This document shows positions 46,525 through 57,153 of a DNA stretch of 64,000 nt, one piece after another. The notes beneath the pieces are model-generated. The model saw only the letters and a list, made by a program, of their open reading frames with translations, made no database searches and had not been told where the DNA came from. Source of the stretch: Paraburkholderia ferrariae NBRC 106233 (lineage in GTDB: Bacteria > Pseudomonadota > Gammaproteobacteria > Burkholderiales > Burkholderiaceae); assembly GCF_000685035.1 (NCBI RefSeq), contig NZ_BAYB01000005.1, positions 1 through 64,000 of the forward strand. The letters run 5' to 3'. Each line of letters begins with the position of its first letter. Position 1 is the first letter of the stretch. The position numbers and the translations under genes were made by a program.

Positions 46525-48459
46525 ATGACGACAGGAACGCCTGGCAGGGCAGCACGCGCGGGGCGCACGCAGACGGTTGCGGCGCGGCTTTTTGCGTGGA
46601 TGCGCCAGCGGGCGCGGCATGGCGCGATCCAGGGCGCGGCGTGCGCGCTGATGCTGGCGGCCATGCCCTCGGCGCATGCGGTGTACGCGATCGCGCAGTA
46701 CGGCGAGCCGAAGTACCCCGCCGACTTCCGGCATTTCGACTACGTGAATCCGGATGCGCCCAGGGGCGGCACGCTGGTGCTGGCCAATCCCAACCGGCTC
46801 ACGAGCTTCGACAAGTTCAATCCGTTCACGCTGCGCGGCAATGCGGCGCCCGGGCTCGGCATGATCTTCGAGAGCCTGACGACGGGCAGCATGGACGAAG
46901 TGGCCTCGGCCTACGGGCTGCTCGCCGACGATATCCGCATCGCGCCCGACGGCAAGTCGGTGACGTTCCATCTGAATCCGCGCGCGCGTTTCTCGAACGG
47001 CGACACCGTGACCGCCGCCGACGTCAAGTTCTCGCTCGACACATTGAAGAGCCCGCAGTCCGCGCCTTCGATGCAGGCCTACTTCAGCGACATCGTGCGC
47101 GCGGTGGTGGTCGATGCCGCGACGATCCGCTTCGAGTTCCGCACGAACAACCGCGAGCTGCCGTTCATCGCGGGCGGCATGCCGGTGTTCTCGCACAAGT
47201 GGGGGCTGCGCGCGGACGGCAGCCGCATTCCCTTCGATCAGCTCGCCTTCGAGCAGCCCATCGGCAGCGGTCCCTACCTGATCGAAAGCTATTCGAACGG
47301 CCGCACGATCTCCTACCGGCTCGACCCGAACTACTGGGGCAAAGACTTGCCGGTGCGCGTGGGTACCAACAATTTCGCGCGCATCACCTACAAGCTTTAT
47401 TCCGACGATGTTGCGCGCCTCGAAGCGTTCAAGGCCGGCGAGTACGACGCGCTCGTCGAAAACGTCGCGCGTAACTGGGTGCGGCGCGACGTGGGCAAGC
47501 GCTTCGACAGCGGCGAGCTCGTCAAGCGCGAGTTCCCCCAGCACAACGGCACGGGCATGCAGGGCTTCGTGCTGAACGTGCGCAAGCCGATGTTCCAGGA
47601 CGTGCGCGTGCGCGAGGCGCTCGACCTCGCGCTCGACTTCCAGTGGCTCAACCGCATGCTGTTCTATAGCCAGTACACGCGGCTCGACAGCTGGTTCGCG
47701 AACACCGTGTTTCAGGCGAAGGGCCTGCCCTCGCCGGGCGAACTCGCGCTGCTCGATCCGTGGCGCAAAGAGCTCGACCCCGCCGTGTTCGGGCCGCCGC
47801 CGGTGCAGCCCGATACCGACCCGCCCGATTCGCTGCGCGCGAACCTGCTCAAGGCGCGCGCGCTGCTTGCCGAGGCGGGCTGGACCTACCGCGACGGCGC
47901 GCTGCGCAACGCTCAAGGGCAGCCCTTCGCGTTCGAGGTGCTCGACGACTCGGGCGGCGCTTCGCAATGGGCGCCGATCATGGCGCAGTACACGCGCGCG
48001 CTCGCGCGCCTCGGGATCCGCGTGGACTATCGCACGGTCGATTTCGCGCTCTATCAGAAGCGCCTCGACGCCTTCGACTTCGACGTGACGACGATCCGCT
48101 TTCCCGACGTGCAGGTGCCGGGCACGGAAGAGCTCGACCGCTTCAGCAGCAAGGCCGCCGACGAGTCCGGCTCGGGCAACCTGATCGGCCTGAAGTCGCC
48201 GGCCGTCGATGCGATCCTCAAGGCCCTCGTGCAGGCGCAGACGCTCCAGCAGCTGCTCGACGCCTCGCATGCGCTCGACCGGGTGCTGATGCATGGCTAC
48301 TATGTGGTGCCCCAGTGGTACAGCTCGACGCACCGCGTGGCCTACCGCAACACCCTGGCTTATCCGGCGAAGCTGCCGCTGTACTATGACGCGACGGACT
48401 GGATCCTTTCGGCGTGGTGGTTCAAGCCGCAGCCGGCCACCCCGAACCCGCAGCATTGA
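46525..48459 (+). CDS. yejA: oligopeptide ABC importer, binding protein (YejA-like)
   Basis: A 644-residue extracellular solute-binding protein, family 5. The signal peptide ends near residue 52 (MPSAHAVYA). The mature start AIAQYGEPKYPADFRHFDYV is YejA-like, followed by GGTLVLANPN and LFYSQYTRLDSWFANT later. It captures peptides in the periplasm. With the following three genes it forms a Yej importer, which in enterobacteria transports microcin C-like peptides and antimicrobial peptides. Confidence 0.9.
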   Translation: MTTGTPGRAARAGRTQTVAARLFAWMRQRARHGAIQGAACALMLAAMPSAHAVYAIAQYGEPKYPADFRHFDYVNPDAPRGGTLVLANPNRLTSFDKFNPFTLRGNAAPGLGMIFESLTTGSMDEVASAYGLLADDIRIAPDGKSVTFHLNPRARFSNGDTVTAADVKFSLDTLKSPQSAPSMQAYFSDIVRAVVVDAATIRFEFRTNNRELPFIAGGMPVFSHKWGLRADGSRIPFDQLAFEQPIGSGPYLIESYSNGRTISYRLDPNYWGKDLPVRVGTNNFARITYKLYSDDVARLEAFKAGEYDALVENVARNWVRRDVGKRFDSGELVKREFPQHNGTGMQGFVLNVRKPMFQDVRVREALDLALDFQWLNRMLFYSQYTRLDSWFANTVFQAKGLPSPGELALLDPWRKELDPAVFGPPPVQPDTDPPDSLRANLLKARALLAEAGWTYRDGALRNAQGQPFAFEVLDDSGGASQWAPIMAQYTRALARLGIRVDYRTVDFALYQKRLDAFDFDVTTIRFPDVQVPGTEELDRFSSKAADESGSGNLIGLKSPAVDAILKALVQAQTLQQLLDASHALDRVLMHGYYVVPQWYSSTHRVAYRNTLAYPAKLPLYYDATDWILSAWWFKPQPATPNPQH

Positions 48460-48517
48460 CGGGATGCGCGCCGGCGCCGCCTGGGCCGCGCGCTCCCCAC
48501 TCACGGACGCATAGATC

Positions 48518-49555
48518 ATGTGGAGCTACATCGCCAAACGCCTGCTGCTGATGATCCCGACGCTGCTCGGCGTGCTCACGCTCACCTTCGCCGTGATCCA
48601 GTTCGTGCCGGGCGGCCCCGTGGAGCAGGCCGTGCGCGAGATGCGCCGCGGCTCGGAGCAGGGCATGCCGTTCGGCATGCGCGCGCATACGGGCGTGGAC
48701 GCGCAGCAGATCGCGCAACTGAAGGCGCTCTACGGCTTCGACAAGCCGCCGCTGCAGCGCTACTTCCTCATGCTCGACCGCTTCGCGCACTTCGACCTCG
48801 GGCAGAGCTACTTCCACCACCAGAGCGTATGGTCGCTGATCGTCTCGAAGCTGCCGGTGTCGATCAGCATCGGTCTCTGGACCTTCTTTCTCACCTATCT
48901 GATATCGGTGCCGCTGGGCATTGCGAAAGCGGTGCGCAACGGCTCGAACTTCGACCTCGTGAGCAGCCTGATCGTGCTGTTCGGCTATGCGATTCCCGGC
49001 TTCGTGCTGGGCGTGCTGCTGCTCGTGCTGTTCGGCGGCGGCACCTTTCTGCAGATCTTCCCGCTGCGCAACCTCACGTCCGACGACTGGGACACGCTCT
49101 CGTGGGGCCGCAAGATTCTCGACTACCTGTGGCACATCACGCTGCCTGTGACGGCTTCGGTGGTGGGCAGCTTCGCGGTGACGACGATGCTCACGAAGAA
49201 CGCGTTCCTCGACGAGATCCGCAAGCAGTATGTGATGACCGCGCGCGCGAAAGGGCTCTCCGAGCGCACCGTGCTCTGGAAGCACGTGTTCCGCAATGCC
49301 ATGCTGCCGCTCGTGGTGGGCTTTCCGGCCGCCTTCATCGGCGCGTTCTTCACGGGCAGCCTGCTGATCGAGACGCTCTTTTCGCTCGACGGCCTGGGGC
49401 TGCTTTCCTACGAGTCGGTCGTACGGCGCGACTATCCCGTCGTGCTCGGCACGCTCTATCTCTTCACATTGATCGGACTGCTGACGAAACTGATTTCCGA
49501 TCTGTGCTACGTGTGGGTCGATCCCCGCATTCAATTCGAACAACTGGAGCGCTGA
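48518..49555 (+). CDS. yejB: oligopeptide ABC importer permease (YejB-like)
   Basis: A 345-residue inner-membrane permease. It opens with MWSYIAKRLLLMIPTLLGVL, typical of DppB/YejB, then five or six helices and an EAA-type loop (ARAKGLSERTVLWKHVFRNA near 240). Spacing to yejA is 58 bp and to yejE one base, so it is one operon. Confidence 0.92.
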   Translation: MWSYIAKRLLLMIPTLLGVLTLTFAVIQFVPGGPVEQAVREMRRGSEQGMPFGMRAHTGVDAQQIAQLKALYGFDKPPLQRYFLMLDRFAHFDLGQSYFHHQSVWSLIVSKLPVSISIGLWTFFLTYLISVPLGIAKAVRNGSNFDLVSSLIVLFGYAIPGFVLGVLLLVLFGGGTFLQIFPLRNLTSDDWDTLSWGRKILDYLWHITLPVTASVVGSFAVTTMLTKNAFLDEIRKQYVMTARAKGLSERTVLWKHVFRNAMLPLVVGFPAAFIGAFFTGSLLIETLFSLDGLGLLSYESVVRRDYPVVLGTLYLFTLIGLLTKLISDLCYVWVDPRIQFEQLER

Positions 49556-49556
49556 G

Positions 49557-50666
49557 TTGAACCGAGCCCGTGCCGGCCTCGAGCCCGAACTGCGCACCGA
49601 GTCCGTTGCCGCCTTCAAGTCGCCCACGCCCGCGCGGCGCGTGTGGGCGCGTTTCAGGCAGCAGCGGCTCGGCTACTGGAGCCTGATCGTGTTTGTCGTC
49701 GCCTTCGCGGCGAGCCTCGCGGGGCCGCTCTGGTGCAACGACAAGCCGCTCGTCGTACGCTACGACGGGCATCTGTATTTCCCGCTCTTCAAGGCGTATC
49801 CGGAGACGACCTTCGGCGGCGACTTCCCGACGCCCGCCGACTATCTCGACCCGTATATCCGCCATCGCTTCGATGCTCCCGGCAACTTCGCGATCTATCC
49901 GCCGAACCCGTACTACTACGACACGCTCAACTACTTCTCGAAGGTGCCGAACCCGGCGCCGCCTTCGCGCCAGAACTGGCTCGGCACCGACGCGAGCGGG
50001 CGCGACCTGTTCGCGCGGCTGCTCTACGGCTTTCGCGTGTCGGTGGAGTTCGCGCTGGTGCTGACCGCGATCGGCACGCTGCTCGGGGTGCTGGCGGGCG
50101 CGGTGCAGGGTTACTTCGGCGGCAAGACCGATATCGTGGGGCAGCGGCTCATCGAGATCTGGAGCGCGATGCCGGAACTCTATCTGCTCATCATTTTCGC
50201 TTCGATCTTCGAGCCGGGCTTCATCCTGCTGATCGTGCTGCTCTCGCTGTTCGGCTGGATCGGCCTGTCCGACTACGTGCGCGCGGAGTGCCTGCGCAAC
50301 CGCAACCAGGACTACGTGCTCGCCGCGCGCGCGATGGGCCTCTCGAACTGGCAGATCATCTGGCGCCACGTGCTGCCCAACAGCCTCACGCCCGTCATCA
50401 CTTTCCTGCCGTTTCGCATGAGCGGGTCGATTCTCGCGCTCACGAGCCTCGATTTTCTCGGCCTGGGCGTGCCGCCGCCCACGCCGAGCCTCGGCGAGCT
50501 GCTCGCGCAGGGCAAGGCGAATCTCGACGCATGGTGGATCGCCATGTCCACGTTCAGCGTGCTGGTGCTCACGCTGCTCCTGCTCACGTTCATGGGCGAT
50601 GCGCTGCGCAACGCGCTCGACACGCGCATTGCCGATGCCATGAAGGCAGGAGGCAACCAGCAATGA
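49557..50666 (+). CDS. yejE: oligopeptide ABC importer permease (YejE-like)
   Basis: A 369-residue permease. A TTG start at 49557, one base after the yejB stop, is chosen because GGAG lies 8 bases upstream and the N-terminus aligns with YejE proteins. A periplasmic segment with NWLGTDASGRDLFARLLYGF precedes the helices, and the EAA loop reads AARAMGLSNWQIIWRHVLPN. It pairs with YejB to form the channel. Its stop overlaps yejF by four bases. Confidence 0.9.
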   Translation: MNRARAGLEPELRTESVAAFKSPTPARRVWARFRQQRLGYWSLIVFVVAFAASLAGPLWCNDKPLVVRYDGHLYFPLFKAYPETTFGGDFPTPADYLDPYIRHRFDAPGNFAIYPPNPYYYDTLNYFSKVPNPAPPSRQNWLGTDASGRDLFARLLYGFRVSVEFALVLTAIGTLLGVLAGAVQGYFGGKTDIVGQRLIEIWSAMPELYLLIIFASIFEPGFILLIVLLSLFGWIGLSDYVRAECLRNRNQDYVLAARAMGLSNWQIIWRHVLPNSLTPVITFLPFRMSGSILALTSLDFLGLGVPPPTPSLGELLAQGKANLDAWWIAMSTFSVLVLTLLLLTFMGDALRNALDTRIADAMKAGGNQQ

Positions 50667-52288
50667 GCGCACTGCCGGAAACCTTCGAAACGCCGCTGCT
50701 CGCCATCGAGCGCTTGTCGGTGCGTTTTGGCGAGACGCTCGCGGTGGACGACGTATCGCTCGCGATCGGGCGCGGCGAGCGCGTGGCGCTCGTGGGCGAG
50801 TCGGGCTCGGGCAAGACCGTGACGGCGCTCGCGGTGCTGCGCCTGTTGCGCGACGCCGAACTGTCGGGCGCGATCCGCTTCAATGGCGACGATCTGCTCG
50901 CGAAGAGCGAGCGTGCGATGCGCGGCCTGCGCGGCAGCGACATCGGCATGATCTTCCAGGAGCCGATGACGGCGCTCAATCCGCTCTATACGATTGGCGA
51001 GCAGATTGCCGAGACCATCATGGTCCACGACCGGGTGACGAAGAAGGAGGCCTACGCGCGCGCCGTCGGGCTGCTCGAGCGCACGGGCATACCGGAGCCG
51101 CAGCGGCGCATCGCCAGCTATCCGCACCAGCTTTCGGGCGGGCAGCGGCAGCGCGTGATGATCGCCATGGCGCTCGCGTGCCGGCCGCGCCTCTTGCTCG
51201 CCGACGAGCCCACCACGGCGCTCGACGTGACGATCCGCGGCCAGATCGTCGATCTGCTGCTCGAACTGCAGCGCGACGAAGCGCGCAAGCCCGGCGGCGG
51301 CATGGCGGTGCTGCTCATCACGCACGACCTGAATCTCGTGCGCCGCTTCGCGCAGCGGGTCGCGGTGATGGAGAAGGGCAAGCTCGTCGAAGCCGGCACC
51401 GTCGAGCAGATTTTCGAGGCGCCGCAGCACCCCTACACGCAGCGGCTCATCGCGAGCCGGCCGGAGCGCCACGTGCTGCCGGTGCTGCCGCTGGCCCCCG
51501 TGCTGCTGGAGGCGAAGGCGGTCATGGTCGATTTCGCCACGAAGCTGCCGGGCTTCACCGGCTGGTGGCGCAAGGGGCGCTTTCGGGCCGTGAACGATGC
51601 GAACGTTTCGGTGCGGCAGGGCGAGACGCTCGGGATCGTCGGCGAATCCGGATCGGGAAAGACGACGCTCGCGATGGCCATGCTGGGCCTGCAACGGATC
51701 GCGGGCGGCCAGATCGAGTTCCAGGGGCGGCCGCTCGGGAGCTATCAGGGGCACGGCAAGCTCGAATTGCGCTCGCATCTGCAGGTGGTCTTTCAGGACC
51801 CCTTCAGCTCGCTTTCGCCGCGGCAGACCATCGAGCGCATTGTCGGGGAAGGGCTCGCGCTGCACCGGCCGGACCTGAGCGCCGAGGAGCGCAGAAAGCG
51901 CATCGTTGCCACCCTGCGCGAAGTCGGGCTCGACCGCACGGTGCTGCAGCGCTATCCGCACGAGTTCTCGGGTGGCCAGCGCCAGCGCATTGCGATTGCC
52001 CGCACGCTCGTACTGGAGCCGCGCGTCCTTGTCCTCGATGAACCCACCAGCGCGCTCGACGTCTCGATCCAGCAACAAGTGTTGCGCCTGCTCACGGAAC
52101 TGCAACGCAAATACAACCTGGCCTACGTCTTCATCAGCCACGACCTCGAAGTGATCGGCGCGATGGCGCACCGGGTCGCGGTGATGCAGAACGGGGCGAT
52201 CGTCGAAGCCGGCGACGTCGCGAAAATATTCGATGATCCCACGCACCCTTACACACGTAAGCTATTGAAAGCGGCGTTGACTTCATGA
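50663..52288 (+). CDS. yejF: oligopeptide ABC importer ATPase (YejF-like)
   Basis: A 541-residue protein with two complete ABC domains. Walker A GESGSGKT occurs twice, the signatures are [15 protein letters not shown] and [15 protein letters not shown], and the Walker B motifs are [11 protein letters not shown] and [10 protein letters not shown]. The HPYTQRL and HPYTRKL ends of each domain are oligopeptide-importer features. It starts at an ATGA overlap with yejE and is the last gene of the operon. Confidence 0.92.
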   Translation: MSALPETFETPLLAIERLSVRFGETLAVDDVSLAIGRGERVALVGESGSGKTVTALAVLRLLRDAELSGAIRFNGDDLLAKSERAMRGLRGSDIGMIFQEPMTALNPLYTIGEQIAETIMVHDRVTKKEAYARAVGLLERTGIPEPQRRIASYPHQLSGGQRQRVMIAMALACRPRLLLADEPTTALDVTIRGQIVDLLLELQRDEARKPGGGMAVLLITHDLNLVRRFAQRVAVMEKGKLVEAGTVEQIFEAPQHPYTQRLIASRPERHVLPVLPLAPVLLEAKAVMVDFATKLPGFTGWWRKGRFRAVNDANVSVRQGETLGIVGESGSGKTTLAMAMLGLQRIAGGQIEFQGRPLGSYQGHGKLELRSHLQVVFQDPFSSLSPRQTIERIVGEGLALHRPDLSAEERRKRIVATLREVGLDRTVLQRYPHEFSGGQRQRIAIARTLVLEPRVLVLDEPTSALDVSIQQQVLRLLTELQRKYNLAYVFISHDLEVIGAMAHRVAVMQNGAIVEAGDVAKIFDDPTHPYTRKLLKAALTS

Positions 52289-52425
52289 CATTCACCAAAC
52301 ATTCACCAATGATGTGCGTATCGCGATTGTATTTTTCTATTTGTTTTGACACACAAATACTTACTGGCTAGTATCGTCCAAACTTTTCACTAACCCCCTG
52401 ATTCGCGGGCAATTTCTACCGACCA

Positions 52426-53163
52426 ATGCAGCACCGATACTTGACCCAGGCTTGCACGCGCGTCGTTGCCGGGATGTTCATCGGCGTACTGATGGCCGCG
52501 GCTCCCGGCGCGTTCGCCGACGAAGTAAGCAGCTTTAACCAGAATGCCTCATTTTCGCCGAATAGCACGACTAATTCGGCGAACTCGCAACTTCCCCAGG
52601 CTTCCCAGATTCCGCAGGCAACTTCCGCCACGGCTCAGGCCGCGACCACCCAGGCGACCCCGGCTGCGGCCGACGGCGGCGCCCGGTCGTTCCTCTCGGG
52701 CATGGCCGGCAAGGCCGGCGACGTGGTGGTGGGCGCCCTCAACATGATCGGCGTGCGTTACCGCTGGGGCGGCAACACGCCCGATTCCGGCCTCGACTGC
52801 AGCGGCTTCGTGCGCTACGTGTTCCAGGACACGCTGGGCCTCTCGCTGCCGCGCCGCGCCGAGGAAATGAGCCGTGTGGGCGAGAAGGTCAGCATGAGCA
52901 ACCTGAAGCCGGGCGACCTCGTGTTCTTCAACACGATGCGCCGCACGTTCTCGCACGTGGGTATCTATATTGGCGACAACAAGTTCGTGCACTCGCCGTC
53001 CACCGGCAGCACGATCCGTGTCGACGACCTGGACGACGGCTACTGGGAAAAGCGCTTCACGGGCGCCCGCCGTGTCGAAACCTCGTTCACGCCGCAACAG
53101 CAGCAGGACCTCAAGCAGCGCGTGAGCGTTCAGCTTAACGGCAACACCGGCGACGACAACTGA
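52426..53163 (+). CDS. NlpC/P60 peptidoglycan endopeptidase
   Basis: A 245-residue exported hydrolase. A signal peptide ends near residue 32 (AAPGAFADE). A 55-residue low-complexity Ser/Thr/Ala/Gln linker follows, then an NlpC/P60 domain with catalytic Cys in GLDCSGFVRYVF, His in FSHVGIYIGD and third polar residue His in KFVHSPSTG. It cuts cell-wall peptide stems (gamma-D-Glu-mDAP type) during envelope growth. The C-terminal QQQQDLKQR tail is not part of the domain. Confidence 0.9.
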   Translation: MQHRYLTQACTRVVAGMFIGVLMAAAPGAFADEVSSFNQNASFSPNSTTNSANSQLPQASQIPQATSATAQAATTQATPAAADGGARSFLSGMAGKAGDVVVGALNMIGVRYRWGGNTPDSGLDCSGFVRYVFQDTLGLSLPRRAEEMSRVGEKVSMSNLKPGDLVFFNTMRRTFSHVGIYIGDNKFVHSPSTGSTIRVDDLDDGYWEKRFTGARRVETSFTPQQQQDLKQRVSVQLNGNTGDDN

Positions 53164-53187
53164 TCGCGCCGCCCAGGTCTTCAAGGA

Positions 53188-53215
53188 AAGCCTGCTTCGT
53201 CTGAAGCGGGCTTTT
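53188..53215 (+). terminator. rho-independent terminator
   Basis: Stem AAGCCTGCTTC, loop GTCT, GAAGCGGGCTT followed by T-run, 25 bp after the NlpC/P60 stop. One G-T pair interrupts the stem. Confidence 0.8.
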
Positions 53216-53295
53216 TCGTTTTCGGCTTTCCTTGTTGTTCGTGACTTGCTTGCAGGTGCGTTTGCCTTCGCGGGCCAGACTCGGCCCGCACTGTC

Positions 53296-54270
53296 TCAAA
53301 CCGTCGCCATGCGCGCGGCCGCCAGCTTGCGCTCCAGCTCCGGCATCATCTTCGCCACCGCTTCCTCGCCCGCGAGGATCGCCGCGTTGCGCTGACCGAA
53401 ATCGCTGCCCGACATGGCGTTCAGGTTCGGGCGGATCACGACGTCGGCGTACTTCTCCAGTTCGTAGGTCTTGATCGTCTGACCCATGATCGTGAAGGTC
53501 TGCATCAGCACGTCGAACTGGCTCAGCGTCGAAGCGCTTTCCGGGCGCGCGGAAATATCCACGGCGATCACGAAGTCGGCGCCCATCTTGCGCGCGAAGG
53601 AAGCCGGCACCGGGCTGACCAGGCCGCCGTCCACGTACTCGTGACCCGCGATCTTCACCGGGTCGAAAATCGACGGCAGGCTGCACGACGCGCGCACGGC
53701 AATGCCCGTGTTGCCGCGCTGGAACAGGATGGGCTGTCCGCTATGCAGGTCTGTGGCGACGATGCCGAGCGGCCTGGCCATCTTCTCGATCGGCCGGTCG
53801 TGCAGCGTGGTGTTCAGGTAGTTCTGCAGCGCGACACCGTGCAGGAAGCCGCGCGTGGCGAAGGGCATGGCCCAGTCGCTGATGGAGGCCTCGTCCATCG
53901 TCAGCGCGAGCTTGTTGATGGCGAAACCGTTCATGCCCGAGGCGTAGAGCGCGGCGACAACCGAACCGGCGCTCGTGCCCGCGACGAGATCGACCTGGAT
54001 ATTGCGGGCTTCGAGCGCCTTGATCACGCCGATGTGCGAGAAGCCGCGCGCGGCGCCGCCGCCGAGGGCGAGGCCCACGCGGATCGGCCGCTGAGGCTTG
54101 GCCACGGGCGGCGGTGCGGTGTTCGCGGTGACGGGCGGGGCCACTTGCGCGGTCTGCGTGCCTGCGCTCGTGCAGGCCGCAAGAACGGTGGAAGCGGCGG
54201 CGAGCGAAAAGCTGCGCCGGCTCAGCGAGGGCGATGACGGCTTCGAATCGGGATTCAGGCGGGACTTCAA
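53296..54270 (-). CDS. patatin-like lipoprotein (RssA-like)
   Basis: A 324-residue patatin-family protein. The N-terminus has a twin-Arg-like SRRSFSLAAAS followed by lipobox LAAC, so it is probably a lipoprotein. The patatin domain starts at VGLALGGGAARGFSHIGVIK (oxyanion hole). The nucleophile is in GTSAGS and the Asp of the dyad in YVDGGLVSP. It would act as a phospholipase or acyl hydrolase at the envelope. It is convergent with the NlpC/P60 gene. Confidence 0.88.
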   Translation of the reverse strand: MKSRLNPDSKPSSPSLSRRSFSLAAASTVLAACTSAGTQTAQVAPPVTANTAPPPVAKPQRPIRVGLALGGGAARGFSHIGVIKALEARNIQVDLVAGTSAGSVVAALYASGMNGFAINKLALTMDEASISDWAMPFATRGFLHGVALQNYLNTTLHDRPIEKMARPLGIVATDLHSGQPILFQRGNTGIAVRASCSLPSIFDPVKIAGHEYVDGGLVSPVPASFARKMGADFVIAVDISARPESASTLSQFDVLMQTFTIMGQTIKTYELEKYADVVIRPNLNAMSGSDFGQRNAAILAGEEAVAKMMPELERKLAAARMATV

Positions 54271-54798
54271 ACAGGTTCTCCATCCGGCGCCGCGCGGCTA
54301 CCACGTTGCGAGGCGCGATCCCGGGATCGCACGCTGCAAGGCAGCCCGCGTGCCGCAGTCTTCTAGCGCCGGCGTTGCCTCGCAGCCTTGGCCGGCGTTC
54401 CCGGTTTGCAACCCCGGTTCGCCGACTCAGCAGGCAACCCCACGCTGCGCCGGGCGACGGATGCGGCGCGCCGACATCATAAGACAAAGCCGCTCGGGAA
54501 TTCGAAACGCGCTTGTAACGCGATGTGTCGGCGGATTTCCGGTGCGAACGCGATCCGGGCCGCGCCGAATCTCGACTCGCCCCGGGCCCGCACCCACCAC
54601 GACCGGGCCGGGCCGAACGCGCCGTCGGCGGGTATAATCCGGTCTCTATTTTCCCGGTTTTTCCGTTCGCGCCGCGCCGTGTTCCGCAGCATTGCGCACT
54701 GTGCGCCCGCTGCGCCTCACGCCACACTCGCGCCGCGAACGCCGCCTGTGCGGCGCGCACTTGAACCGCGCGCCGGCATCGATTTCGAGTAATCGCCC
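54271..54798. other. intergenic region with probable gltX promoter
   Basis: No supported gene lies in this 528-bp interval between the divergent patatin and gltX genes. A perfect TATAAT at 54633-54638 is the best -10 for gltX, but no good -35 is visible 17 bp upstream. The gltX leader is therefore roughly 150 bp, and no riboswitch or attenuator structure is evident. Confidence 0.5.
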
Positions 54799-56220
54799 AT
54801 GACCACGACTCCCGTCCGTACCCGCTTTGCGCCGAGCCCGACCGGCTTCATCCACCTCGGCAATATCCGCTCCGCGCTGTATCCCTGGGCGTTCGCGCGC
54901 CACAACAAAGGCGCCTTCGTGCTGCGGATCGAGGACACCGACGTCGAACGTTCGACGGCCGCATCGGTCGATGCGATCCTCGAAGGCATGGCGTGGCTCG
55001 AACTCGATTTCGACGAAGGTCCGTTCTATCAGATGCAGCGCATGGACCGCTATCGCGAAGTGCTCGCGCAGATGCGCGAGCAGGGGCTCGTGTACCCGTG
55101 CTACATGTCCACCGAGGAACTCGACGCGCTGCGCGAGCGCCAGCGCGCCGCCGGCGAAAAGCCGCGCTACGACGGCACGTGGCGCCCGGAACCGGGCAAG
55201 GTGCTGCCCACGCCGCCTGCCGGCGTCGAGCCGGTGCTGCGCTTTCGCAACCCCCTCACGGGCGTAGTGGCGTGGGACGATGCCGTGAAAGGCCGCATCG
55301 AGATCTCGAACGAAGAACTCGACGACCTCGTCATCGCGCGCCCCGACGGTACGCCGACCTACAACTTCTGCGTCGTGGTGGACGACCTCGACATGAAGAT
55401 CACGCACGTGATCCGCGGCGACGACCACGTGAACAACACGCCGCGCCAGATCAACATCCTGCGCGCCCTCGGCGGCGAGCCGCCGGTGTACGCGCACCTG
55501 CCGACCGTGCTCAACGAGCAGGGCGAAAAGATGAGCAAGCGCCATGGCGCGATGAGCGTGATGGGGTATCGCGACGCGGGCTATCTGCCCGAAGCGGTGC
55601 TGAACTATCTCGCGCGGCTCGGCTGGTCGCATGGCGATGCGGAAGTGTTTTCGCGCGAGCAGTTCGTCGAATGGTTCGACCTGGACCATCTCGGCAAATC
55701 GCCGGCGCAATACGACCAGAGCAAGCTCGACTGGCTCAACAACCACTACCTGAAGGAAGTGGACAACGCGCGTCTCGCCGAACTCTCGAAGCCGTTCTTC
55801 GCGGCCCTCGGCATCGACGAGGCGGCGCTTGCCGGCGGCCCGGCGCTCGACGGCGCGGTCGCCCTCTTCAAGGATCGCGCAACGACGATCAAGAGCATTG
55901 CCGAGAGCGCGCAGATGTTCTACCGCGAGCCGCAGCCGGAAGCCGAGGCGCTCGCGCAGCACGTGACCGAAGCCGTGCGTCCCGCGCTCGCGGAACTGGC
56001 CGCGGCGCTCAAGGGTGCGGAGTGGACGAAGGAGGGCATCTCCGCCGCGCTCAAGGCGACGCTTGCCGCACACAAATTGAAGATGCCTCAGCTTGCCATG
56101 CCCGTTCGCCTCTTCGTGGCGGGCACGACGCATACGCCGGCCATCGATGCGGTGCTCGCGCTGTTCGGCCGCGACGTGGTGGTCAATCGCATCGAGCAGG
56201 GTCTCGCGAAAACGGCGTGA
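54799..56220 (+). CDS. gltX: glutamyl-tRNA synthetase
   Basis: A 473-residue class I aminoacyl-tRNA synthetase. The HIGH motif is present as [14 protein letters not shown] near residue 12 and KMSKS as [12 protein letters not shown] near 238. The catalytic domain contains [11 protein letters not shown]. The C-terminal anticodon-binding bundle ends TKTA-like (GLAKTA). It charges tRNA-Glu; two tRNA-Glu genes lie immediately downstream, a physical neighbourhood of enzyme and substrate. Confidence 0.96.
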   Translation: MTTTPVRTRFAPSPTGFIHLGNIRSALYPWAFARHNKGAFVLRIEDTDVERSTAASVDAILEGMAWLELDFDEGPFYQMQRMDRYREVLAQMREQGLVYPCYMSTEELDALRERQRAAGEKPRYDGTWRPEPGKVLPTPPAGVEPVLRFRNPLTGVVAWDDAVKGRIEISNEELDDLVIARPDGTPTYNFCVVVDDLDMKITHVIRGDDHVNNTPRQINILRALGGEPPVYAHLPTVLNEQGEKMSKRHGAMSVMGYRDAGYLPEAVLNYLARLGWSHGDAEVFSREQFVEWFDLDHLGKSPAQYDQSKLDWLNNHYLKEVDNARLAELSKPFFAALGIDEAALAGGPALDGAVALFKDRATTIKSIAESAQMFYREPQPEAEALAQHVTEAVRPALAELAAALKGAEWTKEGISAALKATLAAHKLKMPQLAMPVRLFVAGTTHTPAIDAVLALFGRDVVVNRIEQGLAKTA

Positions 56221-56386
56221 TCTTTTTTGAAGATTTTTTGCTCCGGCTCTAGCGCCGGGGCAGGAGATCTTGTAGTATTCGGGCTCCGTTGAAAACGGTG
56301 TGCGAGAAAGTAGTCAGGCTCGTGCAGGAGCCGAGGGATCCCGCAACGAAGTTTCAAAGAAGTTGCGAAAAACGATCCAGAAGCTC

Positions 56387-56415
56387 TTTACATAAGCGAA
56401 ATTGCTGTTTATAAT
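56387..56415 (+). promoter_or_regulatory. sigma-70 promoter of the tRNA cluster
   Basis: -35 TTTACA (56387-56392) and -10 TATAAT (56410-56415) are separated by the ideal 17 bp. The expected start of transcription is about 12 bp before tRNA-Ala. Confidence 0.8.
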
Positions 56416-56434
56416 CTCGCTTCTGTTCTGCAAG

Positions 56435-56510
<76 letters not shown>

Positions 56511-56689
56511 ACAGAGCAGAGTAGGAAATTCTTCGCGAAAGCGAGGGTGAAGAAAAAAATTCTTCACAAAATGCAGTAAAGAAGTTACAATATCGGACTT
56601 CGCAGTTGAGTAAATGCAATTAGCAAATTCAGCGGCGAGTGCGGTAAAAGCGCAGTAAAGTGTAGCAAGGCATTATCTGAAAAGATTAT

Positions 56690-56765
56690 GTCCCCTTCGT
56701 CTAGAGGCCTAGGACATCACCCTTTCACGGTGAGTACAGGGGTTCGAATCCCCTAGGGGACGCCA
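56690..56765 (+). tRNA. tRNA-Glu (TTC), copy 1
   Basis: A 76-nt cloverleaf with encoded CCA. Acceptor GTCCCCT pairs with AGGGGAC. The anticodon arm CACCCTTTCACGGTG gives TTC, and the T-arm is CAGGGGTTCGAATCCCCT. Identical to the copy at 56999-57074. Confidence 0.95.
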
Positions 56766-56851
56766 GACATGAGCGTCGTCGATAAAATCGTCATGATTTC
56801 GACGAGGCGCCAGGTGGGAATCAGCCGACGCCCATCTGTGTATGTCGAACT

Positions 56852-56928
56852 GGAGCGGTAGTTCAGTTGGTTAGAATACCGGCCTGTCACGCCGGGGGTC
56901 GCGGGTTCGAGTCCCGTCCGCTCCGCCA
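56852..56928 (+). tRNA. tRNA-Asp (GTC), copy 1
   Basis: A 77-nt cloverleaf with encoded CCA. Acceptor GGAGCGG pairs with CCGCTCC. The anticodon arm CCGGCCTGTCACGCCGG gives GTC. It differs from copy 2 by one base in the D-loop (AGTTGG against AGTCGG). Confidence 0.95.
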
Positions 56929-56932
56929 GATG

Positions 56933-56967
56933 AAGCCCGTTCAGGCTATAACTTGAGCGGGCTTTTT
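56933..56967 (+). terminator. rho-independent terminator within tRNA cluster
   Basis: Stem AAGCCCGTTCAG and CTTGAGCGGGCTT followed by TTTTT, just after tRNA-Asp copy 1. It would end the first Ala-Glu-Asp transcript, so the second Glu-Asp pair needs its own promoter or read-through. Confidence 0.75.
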
Positions 56968-56998
56968 AGTTAAAGCAGTAAAGGCGTAAGCCTGTGTT

Positions 56999-57074
56999 GT
57001 CCCCTTCGTCTAGAGGCCTAGGACATCACCCTTTCACGGTGAGTACAGGGGTTCGAATCCCCTAGGGGACGCCA
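56999..57074 (+). tRNA. tRNA-Glu (TTC), copy 2
   Basis: Identical in sequence to copy 1, with encoded CCA. Part of a tandem Glu-Asp duplication. Confidence 0.95.
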
Positions 57075-57153
57075 AAGACAACAGCGGCGCCAAAAGTAAT
57101 CTGGCGACGCCGCCAGCGGGAATCGACCGACGCCCGCCGGTGCAAGCAGGACT